From contig JAPLSN010000023.1 of NCBI GenBank assembly GCA_026398615.1, positions 1 through 64,000 of the forward strand: a DNA stretch of 64,000 nucleotides. Direction: 5' to 3'. This document shows positions 53,206 to 62,225 of this stretch, in pieces. The notes under the pieces are model-generated. The model saw nothing but the letters and a program-made list of their open reading frames with translations, did not search any database and was not told the origin of the DNA. The first letter of the stretch is position 1. Every line of letters starts with the position of its first letter. The position numbers and the translations under genes were made by a program. This DNA is from Spirochaetota bacterium (GTDB lineage Bacteria; Spirochaetota; Spirochaetia; Treponematales; UBA12059).

Positions 53206-53238
53206 GTGAACCAGCATAGAACGCGCCGCGCCGCAAGG

Positions 53239-55056
53239 TCAAGGATGAGCGGCCGCTCGAGCCGTCGACCACCTGGCGTCCCGCCGCGGGATGTCCACGC
53301 CCGTGCATTTCATGCGGACGGACGCATTGTCTTCGAGCTCCCCCGCCTTGATGCGCGTTTCCAGGCCCAGGTCGGGAATGTACACGGACGAAAGGCCGCC
53401 GCCGGAACCCGTGACGACGCCGTCGCCTTCCCAGCCCGGCCGGGCGGCCAGCCAGGCCAGGGTCCAGTGGAGTTCGCTCGCCCGCTCCGCCTGGCGGTTG
53501 AGCGCGAGGGCGGCCAAAGCCCTGCCAAGCCTGGATGCCAGTTCGTCCTCGTCGAGCGGCTGACGGCCCGCTAGCGCCGCGCGCAGCTGCTGGTGGGCCA
53601 GAAGGTCGCCGTAGCGGCGCAAGGGGCTGGTGGCCTGGGCGTAGAACGACAGCCCGAGCCCCCTGTGGGCGCTCGGGTGGGTGCCCGCGCTCCCCGCTTT
53701 CATGAGTTTCCGCTTGGCAAACTCTCCCGCGAGTCCGGAAGGGAGCCGTTCGCGGATTTGCGGCGCTTCCTGGCCGTAATACGGGAAGGGAATGCCGCGT
53801 TCGAACGCCCATCGTGCCGCCGCCTCGCCGCATAGGACCATCATTTCGCGGACGATGGCGCCTGAGCGCGCGTGCGGGACGGGCTCCACGGCGGGCACGC
53901 CGTCGGCCACCCAGATCCGTACTTCGGGGATGTCGATGTCGATGGCGCCAGCGGCCGCCCTGAGCCGGGCACGGAGGGTCGCGACGCGATCCAGCCCGTC
54001 AAGTGGCCCGGGGAGCAGTTCCATGGCGCTTTCGTACGAGTGCCGCTCGACGCGGACGAAGCTCGGGAATATCCCGATTCCCCCGATGGCTCCCGAGTCG
54101 TCGAGTTCGATGCGGAAACTCAGGGCGCGTGAGACTTCCGACAGTCCGAGGCCGAAGCGGGGGAGGGCTTCGTCGGGCAGCATGGGTACGGTGAGTTCGG
54201 GAAGGTACAGCGTGCCCGAACGGTCGGCAGCCTCCGCGTCGGCGGAGCTGCCAGGTGTCACGACGCTCGCCGGATCGGCGATGGAGACGAACACGGCGCC
54301 GTCCTCGAAGGCGATGGCGTCGTCGGGGTCGCGGCTCCACGCGTTGTCGATGGCATATGAGGCGAAGCCCGTGAAATCCAGCCGGCCATCGTCATCGTCG
54401 GACCCCAGGGGCAGGACGGGCGCTTTCAGGGGGAGGCCGGATCGCAAAGGCCAGGGATTGAAGGTAGCCGTCCAGCGTCCGACGCACACGAGGAAGGCGT
54501 GGGCGGCTTCGGGGGTCTCGGACAGCCCGATCTCGGCCGCGATCCTGGATTTGACGATTTTCCCGAGGGCGAGGGATTCGATTTCACCGAGAAAGCGCTC
54601 ATCGCCGGATCCCGCCACGCCCCGTTTCGCCCTGGCGATGAAAGCCTCGCGCTCGGCGGCTTCGCCTTCCTTCCTGGCCCGACGGGAAGCTTCCCGTTCT
54701 CGTTCTTCGTCCGTCAGGGCCACGATACGGTCGCCCTCCGCCCTGAACAGCGAACCGTCGAGTGCGGCATTCCAGCACGCGAGCGCCGTCCCCGCGGCGT
54801 ACTCGCCGAAGACGAGCTCGCAGGCGGCGCGTATTTCCACGGTCTCGCCCGCGATCATCTGTCGGGCCGTCTCGAAGTCCCCGCCGTCACGGGGGGCAGG
54901 TGGCTCGGCGAGGGGGCCGGGGTGGAGAAACACGATGTCCTTTTCCCGGACTTTGACCGCGTCACCGCCCTCCAGCGCCAGTTCGAGCCGATCACCCGAG
55001 AACGCGACGACCGCCGCTTTTCCTTTATACGCGACCAGCGCGCCCGTGTTGATCAT
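53239..55056 (-). CDS. RNB-domain (RNase II/R-family) exoribonuclease
   Basis: A 605-residue protein: an N-terminal small barrel-like region (VAYKGKAAVVAFSGDRLELA), a helical domain, then an RNB catalytic domain with the acidic metal residues in AIDNAWSRDPDDAIAFEDGA, and the conserved YAQATSPLRRYGDLLAHQQL near the end. It should degrade RNA 3' to 5'. It lacks the full cold-shock domains and basic tail of RNase R. The closest architecture is the RNase II-type found in spirochaetes and cyanobacteria. It lies 33 bases before the cyclase gene in the same direction. Confidence 0.87.
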   Translation of the reverse strand: MINTGALVAYKGKAAVVAFSGDRLELALEGGDAVKVREKDIVFLHPGPLAEPPAPRDGGDFETARQMIAGETVEIRAACELVFGEYAAGTALACWNAALDGSLFRAEGDRIVALTDEEREREASRRARKEGEAAEREAFIARAKRGVAGSGDERFLGEIESLALGKIVKSRIAAEIGLSETPEAAHAFLVCVGRWTATFNPWPLRSGLPLKAPVLPLGSDDDDGRLDFTGFASYAIDNAWSRDPDDAIAFEDGAVFVSIADPASVVTPGSSADAEAADRSGTLYLPELTVPMLPDEALPRFGLGLSEVSRALSFRIELDDSGAIGGIGIFPSFVRVERHSYESAMELLPGPLDGLDRVATLRARLRAAAGAIDIDIPEVRIWVADGVPAVEPVPHARSGAIVREMMVLCGEAAARWAFERGIPFPYYGQEAPQIRERLPSGLAGEFAKRKLMKAGSAGTHPSAHRGLGLSFYAQATSPLRRYGDLLAHQQLRAALAGRQPLDEDELASRLGRALAALALNRQAERASELHWTLAWLAARPGWEGDGVVTGSGGGLSSVYIPDLGLETRIKAGELEDNASVRMKCTGVDIPRRDARWSTARAAAHP

Positions 55057-55273
55057 CGCAACCTCGATCCTGGGATATGGAAGTGCATCGTACCCGAAAA
55101 CCCGCGGAAAATCCCAGCGGGTTTCACGTCCCGAAAGGCAAGGTCATCCGTCCTGCTGCCATATTGACGAAAGCGGTCAAATCGATATGCTGGGGTATCG
55201 CCGAGGAGGACGAGCCACACCCGGACCGCGGGGCTTCGGCATCATGTAGAACCGAAACACAGGGGGTACACCC

Positions 55274-55510
55274 ATGACTGCCTTGATCGTAGGACTCGTG
55301 CTTATCGGCTTCGCCATTTTCTCGTGCATTCCCGGATTCCTGGGCTGGTGGAACGACATACTGGCCTTTCTCCGGGGAGCCGTGCCCGTGATGTTCGCCT
55401 TTATCGGCCTGCTCGCCGTGTTCATCGGCATTGCCGACATCAAGGACCGTCGCGAAGCCCGGAAGGAAGAAGAAGCGGAAACGAAGGCGGGCGCGCAGAA
55501 GAAGGACTGA
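55274..55510 (+). CDS. Small two-helix membrane protein
   Basis: A 78-residue protein with two membrane helices (about 3-22 and 37-54) joined by a short loop (PGFLGWWNDILAFLRG) and a charged, lysine/glutamate-rich cytoplasmic tail. GGGGGT precedes the ATG. The pattern is common in spirochaetes; no function is known. The 217 bases before it hold no recognised gene. Confidence 0.7.
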   Translation: MTALIVGLVLIGFAIFSCIPGFLGWWNDILAFLRGAVPVMFAFIGLLAVFIGIADIKDRREARKEEEAETKAGAQKKD

Positions 55511-55567
55511 AATTGCCGATGGCGGGGGAGGATCGCAGCCCGGAACCTTGACCTGGCCTCCCTTCCC

Positions 55568-55596
55568 TTGACATGATTGGCGTTCTGTGGGAATAT
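55568..55596 (+). promoter_or_regulatory. rplM-rpsI promoter
   Basis: TTGACA (55568-55573), 17 bases, GAATAT (55591-55596), 48 bases before the rplM ATG. The consensus -35 fits a strong ribosomal-protein promoter. Confidence 0.6.
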
Positions 55597-55643
55597 ACGC
55601 CGCAATTTTCAGGGTAAACTCCATGCCGTGCAAGGATAGATCG

Positions 55644-56072
55644 ATGAAGACCGTTTCCGTGAAACCCGAAAACGCGAACCGCGTGTGGTACGTGATCGAC
55701 GCCAAAGGCAAGCGCCTCGGACGCATCGCAGCCAAGGTAGCGGCCATGCTTCGAGGCAAGTGCAAGCCATCCTATACGCCGAACCAGGAAACCGGCGATT
55801 TCGTCGTCATCGTGAATGCCGACAAGATCGAAGTCACCGGCCGCAAGTTCGACGACAAGATGTATTATTACCACACCGGGTTTCCCGGGGGAATCAAGAA
55901 GAACACCTTCCGCTCCCTCGTCGAGCGCAATGGTATTGTGCCGCTCGAGATCGCCATCCGGGGCATGCTCCCGAAAGGGCCGCTCGGACGAAAGTTGTAC
56001 AAGAACGTGAAAGTGTACGTGGGACCCAACCATCCCCATGTCGCCCAGCGACCCACCGCCATCGAAGTGTAA
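55644..56072 (+). CDS. rplM: 50S ribosomal protein L13
   Basis: A 142-residue protein with L13 landmarks: VWYVIDAKGKRLGRIAAKVA, GDFVVIVNADKIEVTGRKFD, KMYYYHTGFPGGIKK and RGMLPKGPLGRKLYKNVKVY. It binds 23S rRNA early in 50S assembly. Start ATG 55644 (KTVSVKPEN) is preceded by AAGGA; earlier ATGs at 55587 and 55623 lack support. It is 12 bases before rpsI. Confidence 0.96.
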   Translation: MKTVSVKPENANRVWYVIDAKGKRLGRIAAKVAAMLRGKCKPSYTPNQETGDFVVIVNADKIEVTGRKFDDKMYYYHTGFPGGIKKNTFRSLVERNGIVPLEIAIRGMLPKGPLGRKLYKNVKVYVGPNHPHVAQRPTAIEV

Positions 56073-56084
56073 GTGAGGACAGGA

Positions 56085-56477
56085 ATGGTAAAGAATATCG
56101 GAATCGGTACCGGTCGCCGCAAGACCGCGGTCGCTCGCGTATACCTTCGCGACGGCTCCGGCAAGGTGACGGTCAACGGCATCGAGCTCGAAAAGTATTT
56201 TGCGCTCTCCGAGCTGGTCGCCAGCGTCCGCCAGCCCCTCTTGCTTACCGCCAGCGAAAACAAGTTCGACATCGTCATCACCGTCGTCGGCGGCGGCATC
56301 ACCGGCCAGGCCGGGGCTTGCCGCCATGGCATTTCCCGCGCGCTGTCCACCTTCGATCCGACCAACCGCGTGGCGCTCCGCACGAGCGGGCTGCTGACGC
56401 GCGATTCCCGAATGGTGGAACGCAAGAAGTACGGCCAGCGCGGCGCGCGCAGGCGCTTCCAGTTCTCCAAGCGCTAG
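56085..56477 (+). CDS. rpsI: 30S ribosomal protein S9
   Basis: A 130-residue protein: [40 protein letters not shown], and the C-terminal RRRFQFSKR tail that reaches the P-site tRNA. GAGGACAGGA precedes the ATG. It forms the conserved pair with rplM, and recX follows 27 bases later. Confidence 0.97.
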   Translation: MVKNIGIGTGRRKTAVARVYLRDGSGKVTVNGIELEKYFALSELVASVRQPLLLTASENKFDIVITVVGGGITGQAGACRHGISRALSTFDPTNRVALRTSGLLTRDSRMVERKKYGQRGARRRFQFSKR

Positions 56478-56504
56478 TCGGCGCTTACACTCGCCGGCCG
56501 CGAT

Positions 56505-57170
56505 ATGCACCGTATCCTCGCCGGACGGAGCTCCCGCGATTCCGTTCGCATCACGACGGAGGGCGGGAGTTCTTTTTTTACCCGTCCGGAGTATCTCGAG
56601 CGAGCGGGCATCGGTCCGTCCGCCGTCGACTCCATCCGCAGGCTCTGCGCCGGGGGCGTGGACGGCGCGGTGGAAGCGATGGATATCGGGGACGACCTTG
56701 AGGATGCCCTGGACGCCGCCGGAAATGCCTGGGTGGCCGAAAAGCGGGCCGCTTCCCTCCTCGCACGGAGCGAACAATCCAGGTACATGGTCGGAACCAA
56801 GCTCGCAGCCCGCGGTTTTGCGCCTGTGGCCGCCTCGATGGCCCTTGACCGTCTGGAAAGCCTGGGTTTGCTCGATGACGCCCGTTTCGCGGCCGCATGG
56901 GTCGAATCCAGGATACGTCGCTCCGCCGACGGGCCCGACGCGGTGGTAGCCGGGTTACGCTCCAGGGGCATCGACCCCGAACTGGCCCGGTCGACCGTCG
57001 AAAACCTGTTCGACCGGGACGCGAGGCTCCTCTCCCTCAACCGGGCGCTCGCGAAAGCCGCCCGACGCTCCACCTTCGACCCGGACCGGACACGTGCCAA
57101 ACTTCTCAGGCAAGGCTTCAGCAGGGCTGAAGTGGATGATGGTTTACAGCGGTTAAAAACCGCCACTTGA
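56505..57170 (+). CDS. recX: Regulatory protein RecX
   Basis: A 221-residue helical-repeat protein: EKRAASLLARSEQSRYMVGT, KLAARGFAP, LESLGLLDDARFAAAWVESR and LRSRGIDPE, ending KLLRQGFSRAEVDDGL. RecX caps RecA filaments and limits recombination. There is no recA beside it; linkage after rplM-rpsI is what is seen in treponemes. Confidence 0.88.
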   Translation: MHRILAGRSSRDSVRITTEGGSSFFTRPEYLERAGIGPSAVDSIRRLCAGGVDGAVEAMDIGDDLEDALDAAGNAWVAEKRAASLLARSEQSRYMVGTKLAARGFAPVAASMALDRLESLGLLDDARFAAAWVESRIRRSADGPDAVVAGLRSRGIDPELARSTVENLFDRDARLLSLNRALAKAARRSTFDPDRTRAKLLRQGFSRAEVDDGLQRLKTAT

Positions 57171-57195
57171 CATTTGGCGACATATTTTACAATAT
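57167..57195 (+). promoter_or_regulatory. Promoter of the HTH-EIIA gene
   Basis: TTGACA (57167-57172), 17 bases, CAATAT (57190-57195), beginning at the recX stop and 36 bases before the next ATG; GAGGAG serves as ribosome site. Confidence 0.6.
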
Positions 57196-57230
57196 GATGC
57201 AAACCTTCACAGCGTTGAGGAGTCCGCCCG

Positions 57231-57890
57231 ATGGATGACGATATCCTGACAATAGAAGAAGTCGCCCGCTACCTTCGCGTTTCCGAACGCACGGTATACG
57301 ACTGGGCGCAAAAGGGTGAAATACCCTCGGGAAAGATCGGTACCGTCTGGCGCTTCAAGAAAACCGAGATCGAACGCTGGGTCAACGAGCGGCTTTCCTC
57401 CAACAAGACTTCCATCGCCGCCAATACCGTCAAGCTCAGAAACATGCTTTCCCCGGAACGCGTCGTCTTTCTCGACCATCCCCGCAAACGCGATGCCATC
57501 GTCGCGCTCGCGGAAAGCATCGCCAAGGCTCCTCAGGTGAAGAACCGGCAGGAACTCGTGTCCGAGATCCTCAGGCGCGAGGAACTGATGAGCACGGCGA
57601 TCGGACGCGGTATCGCCATCCCGCACGTCAGGCTTTCGTCAGTGACGGATCTCGTCATCGCGGTCGGCATGAGCCGCTGCGACATCATCGATTTCAGCGC
57701 GTTCGACGACCAGCCCATCCGCCTGCTCATCATGGTCGCCGCCGCGTACAACCAGCATGCCTATTACCTGCAGACTCTCTCATTCCTGAGTTCGAAGCTG
57801 AAGAACACGGAACTGCGGGGGGCATTGACCCAGGCGGCCGGCATCGAGGAAATCTATGACCTGCTCGTCAAGCAGGATGATCTGCCCTGA
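57231..57890 (+). CDS. Helix-turn-helix protein fused to PTS EIIA domain
   Basis: The 219-residue product has an excisionase/MerR-like helix-turn-helix at residues 5-52 (LTIEEVARYLRVSERTVYDW, KIGTVWRFKKTEIERW), then a PtsN-type EIIA domain with phosphoacceptor His132 in GRGIAIPHVRLSS. This fusion is typical of spirochaetes and suggests DNA binding tuned by phosphoenolpyruvate-dependent phosphorylation. Unlike transport EIIAs it has no EIIB/EIIC neighbour. The FmdB gene follows 11 bases later. Confidence 0.88.
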   Translation: MDDDILTIEEVARYLRVSERTVYDWAQKGEIPSGKIGTVWRFKKTEIERWVNERLSSNKTSIAANTVKLRNMLSPERVVFLDHPRKRDAIVALAESIAKAPQVKNRQELVSEILRREELMSTAIGRGIAIPHVRLSSVTDLVIAVGMSRCDIIDFSAFDDQPIRLLIMVAAAYNQHAYYLQTLSFLSSKLKNTELRGALTQAAGIEEIYDLLVKQDDLP

Positions 57891-57901
57891 ATGGAGCGTC
57901 T

Positions 57902-58177
57902 ATGCCCACCTACGAATATGAATGCTCGTCCTGCGGTCAATCCTTCGAAAAGTTCCAGAGCATGTCCGATGATCCCCTGAAGGAATGCCCTTCCTGCGGG
58001 AAGAGGGTACGCCGCGTCATCCACGGCGGAACCGGCATCATTTTCCGGGGATCGGGTTTCTACGTGAATGACTCCAGGAAAAAAGAAAGCGGGGAATCCT
58101 GCGGCGCCACGGAATGTCCGAAGGTCAAGGAAAGCCCGAAGGCCAAGGAAAGCCCGAAGGCCAAGGAAAGCGCCTGA
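57902..58177 (+). CDS. FmdB-family zinc-ribbon protein
   Basis: A 91-residue protein with the FmdB ribbon MPTYEYECSSCGQSFEKFQS and ECPSCGKRVRRVIHGG (two CxxC pairs). The tail repeats a short lysine/proline element (KESPKA, three copies), encoded by near-identical 15-base units at about 58127-58170. Zinc-ribbon proteins of this type are putative regulators; the function is unknown. Confidence 0.88.
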   Translation: MPTYEYECSSCGQSFEKFQSMSDDPLKECPSCGKRVRRVIHGGTGIIFRGSGFYVNDSRKKESGESCGATECPKVKESPKAKESPKAKESA

Positions 58178-58244
58178 GACGCACGACGGCGGATCCGGTC
58201 GGGCTCGCCTAAACCGCGAACCCCGGCGCGCCGACAATCAGAGC

Positions 58245-58559
58245 ATGGCCAGCGCCAGATATTTTTGCGAGCATTGCGGACTCGAAGTGCCCCGCGACGC
58301 CAAGTACTGTTCCAGTTGCGGCAGGTTCTTCTCGGCCGTGCGATGCCCCCGTTGCGATTATTCAGGTGCGCCGTCGGCCTTCAGGGACGGTTGCCCGGTG
58401 TGCGGCTATTCCGCCGGCTCCCCGGCAAGCGAACTGCCCGAGCTTCCCGTAAAATCCCCGAACCGCTCCATCGAAGCCCTGCCGCCGTGGGTCTACGCGG
58501 CCGCCCTCACGGCGCTCCTCGCGGCCATGGCCGTGTTCTTCTTCGCCGCTTCACGCTGA
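58245..58559 (+). CDS. Double zinc-ribbon, tail-anchored membrane protein
   Basis: A 104-residue protein with two zinc ribbons (FCEHCGLEVPRDAKYCSSCG and RCPRCDYSG...CPVCG), a proline-rich linker, and one C-terminal membrane helix (VYAAALTALLAAMAVFFFAA). The ribbons would face the cytoplasm. No close functional match. The ATG has no strong ribosome site. Confidence 0.72.
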   Translation: MASARYFCEHCGLEVPRDAKYCSSCGRFFSAVRCPRCDYSGAPSAFRDGCPVCGYSAGSPASELPELPVKSPNRSIEALPPWVYAAALTALLAAMAVFFFAASR

Positions 58560-58601
58560 CCCGGAGGCGCCGGACCTGTCGGCCGCCCCGTTTCCCCGGG
58601 T

Positions 58602-59138
58602 TCAGCCCGGAGCCTGGTCCAGGTATCCCTTCCTGATCACTTCGTAACGTCCCGTCTTGATGTCCAGGTCGAAGATGTCGAAATTCGACGCGATGTCGAA
58701 TCCTTCCGCCCTCTTCGCGAAATTGAGCGACGCCGAACCATGCTCGCCGGACATGATGCGGTGGAACACCCCCGTGGGCCAGACGAGCATGCACGGTTCC
58801 CCGCAGACCACCTCGCCGTTGCGGACGATCCTGTCGGGTTCGACCGAGAAGGTTTCCACGCGGCCGGTCTCGACGGTGAAGATGTCGACGACACGTATTC
58901 CATGAAGGACGAGAAGGTTGTCTTCCTGGTGGGGATGCATGTACCACGGATTCCGGATAGCGCCCACGGGTCCGGGCGACACGGCGCTCCGCGCGTGGAC
59001 GACGCGGTCGATGCCGTCGATCCTGGGCAGGAAGCCCATCGGGACGAGATCGAATGAAACGCCTTCCGTACGCCTGAACGGGGAGAGTCTGATGATCCTG
59101 TAAAACCGGGGTTCCTCGAGAACGATGGAATCCTGCAT
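58602..59138 (-). CDS. Conserved protein with cupin-like features
   Basis: A 178-residue cytoplasmic protein. The segment NPWYMHPHQEDNLLVLHGIR looks like cupin motif 1 (HxHxxE variant) and VWPTGVFHRIMSGEHGSASL like motif 2, so a small-molecule- or metal-binding beta barrel is likely. It may be a sugar or keto-acid isomerase-like or sensing protein. GGAGG precedes ATG 59138. It lies downstream of clpA in the same direction. Confidence 0.65.
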   Translation of the reverse strand: MQDSIVLEEPRFYRIIRLSPFRRTEGVSFDLVPMGFLPRIDGIDRVVHARSAVSPGPVGAIRNPWYMHPHQEDNLLVLHGIRVVDIFTVETGRVETFSVEPDRIVRNGEVVCGEPCMLVWPTGVFHRIMSGEHGSASLNFAKRAEGFDIASNFDIFDLDIKTGRYEVIRKGYLDQAPG

Positions 59139-59212
59139 GCCTTGTCCTCCTCGCCGCCGGTGCGGCCGGCACCGCGTCCTCACATCGTCGATGTCTATCC
59201 CGGCAAGCCGGG

Positions 59213-61477
59213 TTACAGGGAACCGGCCGTCCGCCCGGCGGTCCGCGACGCCGGTTTGTCGTTCAGGGCGGTGGAAACGGGCTTGAAGCGGAGTTCGCCC
59301 CCTTCCGCGCGAACGGATACCGTGCCTGAGCCGCGGAAGGAATCGATGGCCACCGCGAGGGGGCTCGTCACCAGATCCTGGAAAGCACGCTGGAGATTGC
59401 GCGCGCCGAAGTCCGCCGAGTAGCCCTTGTCCACGATGAGGTCGAGCGCTGACGCATCGTATTCCATCGAAAATCCGTATTCCGCCTCGATGGCGGCGTT
59501 GGCCTTGCGGACGATCACCTCGCGCAGGATGAGGGTGCAGTCGTCGCGGGTGAGCGCCCTGAAGGGAACGATCTCGTCGAAACGGTTGAGCAGTTCCGGG
59601 GGGAAGACCTGCTTGAGCCGGGCGAGGGGGACCGCGGGGCGTTCGCTCGGTCCGGAGCCGCTGAAGCCGATCGGCGTCCGGTTGTCGTCGCCGACGTTGC
59701 AGGTGGCGATGATGGTCATGTTGGAAAAGGAAAGGGTCTTTCCGTACGCGTCCATGATCCGCCCGGCGTCGAGTATCTGGAGGAAGAGCCGGTGGACCTG
59801 GGGGTGCGCCTTTTCGAACTCGTCGAGGAGGACCACGCCGCCTGCGTGCTTTTCCACGGCCTGGGACAGCAGGGCCATGTCGCCGTAGCCCACGTACCCG
59901 GGGGGCGCGCCGATGAGCCGGGCGACGGAGTGGCTCTCGGAGAATTCGCTCATGTCGATCCTGAATAGCGCGTCGTCCCGGCCGGTGAGGTGCCGGGCGA
60001 GGCTTTCGGCGAGGGCGGTCTTGCCGACGCCCGTCGGCCCGGTGAAGAGGAAAGCGCCGTCGGGCCGCTCCGGCCGGAGGTCGAGGTGCTTCTTGCAGAT
60101 GCGAAGCACGTTGACGACGCTCGCGATGGCGGGCGTTTGCCCGATGATGTCGGTGGCGATCTTGGCTTCGAGCTTCGCAAGTCCGGTGAGGTCGACGCTT
60201 TCGCCGGGCGCGTCCGACTGGGGATCGAAGCGGATGTTCGCGATATCGGTCACCGCGTCGCGGAGGTGCCGCTCGTTGACTCGGCGCTCGAGCTTGAACC
60301 CGGCCTTGGAACAGGCCCGGTCGAGCACGTCGATGGCCTTGTCCGGGAAGAAGCGCATCGGCAGGTACTGTTCGCTGACGGTGATGGCGCGTTCGACCGT
60401 CTCGTCCGGGATCTCTATGCCGTAATGGGTCTCGAGCCTGGGCTTGAGCCCGTTCATGATGACGCGGACTGTGGCGCGGTCGGGTTCCTTCACGAGCACG
60501 GTCTGGAAGCGGCGCAAGAGGGCGTCGTCCCGCTCGAGGAAGCGGTGGTAGTCCGAGGTGGTCGTGGCGCCGATGCAGCGGAAGCGGCCCTTGGAAAGGG
60601 CGGGCTTCAGGATGTCGGCCGTCGGTTCGTTCCCGTAAGCCTGGGCGATCTGGTGTATCTCGTCCAGGAACACGATGATGTCGGGATTGGATTCCACCGC
60701 CCTGACGAGGTCGCGCAAGCGTTCCTCGAAGGCACCATGCACGTTCGTGCCCGCGGAAAGGTCCCCGACGCGGACCTCGAAGATGCGCGCCCCCTTGAGC
60801 GCCGGGGGAACGTTGCCGGCCTTGACCCGCTCGGCGAGCCCCTCCACGAGGGCCGTCTTTCCCACGCCGGGCTCGCCGATGATGAGCGGGTTCGGCTTGA
60901 AGTATTTCATGAGGATGGAGACGAGGTTGTCGATCTCCTCGTCCCGCCCGAATACCGCGAAACTGCGATCGCGCGAGGTTAGCTCCCGGCCGAACTGCTC
61001 GAGCACCCTGAGGGCCTTGTTGCGTTCCGGAGTCTCTTCAGGCTCGGGCAGGGTGATCTCGGTTCGCTCGGGTCCGGAGAGCGGATCGTCCGAAGGCTTG
61101 AAGCAGGCCGAGACTTCCTGCCTGACGACGGGCCAGGCAGCCCTGATGATGTGGCCGGGTTCCACCTTGCCGTCGCCCGCGAGCTTTTCCGCCTCGTCGA
61201 GGATGCCCCGGAAATCTGGCGCCAGCTTCATGACCGGCGGGAGGTGGCCGGGTTCCTTCGAACCGGTTTCGTCGAAGAGCCGCTTGATGCGGTCGCGGTC
61301 CAGGTCGCAGCCGTTTTCGTGCGCGATGGCCAGGAGTTCGGGCACCGCGGAAAACAGGAGCGCCCGCGAGAGGTCGGAGGCGTCGGTGACGGCCCTGCCG
61401 TCCCGCAGCGCGATGTCCTGCATGGCGAGGAATATTTCGATGGATTTTCCCGAGTACCGTTCGTATCGCCCTTTCAT
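59213..61477 (-). CDS. clpA: ATP-dependent Clp protease ATP-binding subunit ClpA
   Basis: A 754-residue two-ring AAA+ unfoldase. It has a Clp N domain, D1 with Walker A GEPGVGKTALVEGLAER (about 200) and VFLDEIHQI, no long ClpB-type middle coiled coil, D2 with Walker A GPTGVGKT (about 480) and LLDEFEKAHP, and the ClpP-docking tripeptide IGF in RTPIGFSG. It feeds substrates to ClpP. No clpS or clpP is next to it. The YbjN-like gene is directly upstream, 21 bases away. Confidence 0.94.
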   Translation of the reverse strand: MKGRYERYSGKSIEIFLAMQDIALRDGRAVTDASDLSRALLFSAVPELLAIAHENGCDLDRDRIKRLFDETGSKEPGHLPPVMKLAPDFRGILDEAEKLAGDGKVEPGHIIRAAWPVVRQEVSACFKPSDDPLSGPERTEITLPEPEETPERNKALRVLEQFGRELTSRDRSFAVFGRDEEIDNLVSILMKYFKPNPLIIGEPGVGKTALVEGLAERVKAGNVPPALKGARIFEVRVGDLSAGTNVHGAFEERLRDLVRAVESNPDIIVFLDEIHQIAQAYGNEPTADILKPALSKGRFRCIGATTTSDYHRFLERDDALLRRFQTVLVKEPDRATVRVIMNGLKPRLETHYGIEIPDETVERAITVSEQYLPMRFFPDKAIDVLDRACSKAGFKLERRVNERHLRDAVTDIANIRFDPQSDAPGESVDLTGLAKLEAKIATDIIGQTPAIASVVNVLRICKKHLDLRPERPDGAFLFTGPTGVGKTALAESLARHLTGRDDALFRIDMSEFSESHSVARLIGAPPGYVGYGDMALLSQAVEKHAGGVVLLDEFEKAHPQVHRLFLQILDAGRIMDAYGKTLSFSNMTIIATCNVGDDNRTPIGFSGSGPSERPAVPLARLKQVFPPELLNRFDEIVPFRALTRDDCTLILREVIVRKANAAIEAEYGFSMEYDASALDLIVDKGYSADFGARNLQRAFQDLVTSPLAVAIDSFRGSGTVSVRAEGGELRFKPVSTALNDKPASRTAGRTAGSL

Positions 61478-61498
61478 GGCATGGATCCTTCCAGCCCG

Positions 61499-62062
61499 TC
61501 AGTCTTCGAACGCGAGGACGCGCTCGGGTACGCCGGGACCGTTGATCTCGTTCTTCCCGATATACCCGTAGATGTCGTCGGCCTCCCGCTCGATCTTCGC
61601 GGCGCGTTCGGCCCTTTCGAAATCGACGATGCCCGACTCGATGGCCCGTTCCAGCACGGGGTGGTACTCATCCACGATGCGCACGATGCCGTTGACGCAG
61701 CGCATGAGCTGGCGCCGGGTAAGCTGGGAATCCTCGAGCGGGAATTCGACGATGCCTCGGATCTCGCCATCGACTTCGTCGAATTCGAATTGCAGGAGCT
61801 TGGTTTTCCAGGATACCACGAGAAGGGCGCGGAACACCGCTTCGGCGTATGGTCCTTCGGGATAGTGGTAGAGGTGGGGGGCGATGAGCTTGAAATACTC
61901 CCCGTCTTCCTCGAGCTTGATCACGAGGAACAGGCTCCGTTCGCCGTCCTGATCGCGGTAGTTGTCGGTAATGAAGCTCGTCCTGAGGTAGTCCTCTGAC
62001 AACGTATATTTGAGGCCTTCTTCCTTGAAGAATTCTTCTATCCGGGCGATGCTCGTCGACAC
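61499..62062 (-). CDS. YbjN-like protein
   Basis: A 187-residue cytoplasmic acidic protein: IEEFFKEEGLKYTLSEDYLR, LFLVIKLEEDGEYFKLIAPH, LYHYPEG, LLVVSWKTKLLQFEFDEVDG. This alternating beta and helix pattern resembles the YbjN/type III-secretion-chaperone-like fold, a class of putative chaperones or regulators. It probably shares a transcript with clpA. Function unknown. Confidence 0.72.
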   Translation of the reverse strand: MSTSIARIEEFFKEEGLKYTLSEDYLRTSFITDNYRDQDGERSLFLVIKLEEDGEYFKLIAPHLYHYPEGPYAEAVFRALLVVSWKTKLLQFEFDEVDGEIRGIVEFPLEDSQLTRRQLMRCVNGIVRIVDEYHPVLERAIESGIVDFERAERAAKIEREADDIYGYIGKNEINGPGVPERVLAFED

Positions 62063-62123
62063 GCGTTTATCCCCTCGGGATCAGTATACCGAATCCCCTG
62101 CCCTTAGACAAATGCGTGCCGCC

Positions 62124-62157
62124 ACGCGGACGCCGCTACGCGGACGCCGCTACGCGG
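62124..62157. repeat. 14-base tandem repeat
   Basis: ACGCGGACGCCGCT occurs twice in tandem (62124-62151) followed by a partial third copy to 62157. It lies just upstream of the argG leader promoter and between divergent transcripts. Too short for a CRISPR repeat; it may affect promoter strength or vary in copy number. Confidence 0.75.
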
Positions 62158-62165
62158 CGAGGTAC

Positions 62166-62193
62166 TTGACTTTTCATGGCCCCGGGGTATATC
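62166..62193 (+). promoter_or_regulatory. argG leader promoter
   Basis: TTGACT (62166-62171), 16 bases, TATATC (62188-62193), followed about 20 bases on by AAGGAGG and the leader ATG at 62226. It drives argG after a leader of about 300 bases. Confidence 0.65.
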
Positions 62194-62225
62194 TGTAGGT
62201 ACATACAACCTGAAGGAGGTTTGTC

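Noticed and set aside
58127-58177. KESPKA repeats as a mobile or regulatory repeat
   Set aside because: They are coding repeats in the tail of the FmdB protein, in frame up to its stop.
62124-62157. Tandem repeat as a CRISPR array
   Set aside because: The unit is 14 bases, copies abut with no spacers, and no cas genes occur.
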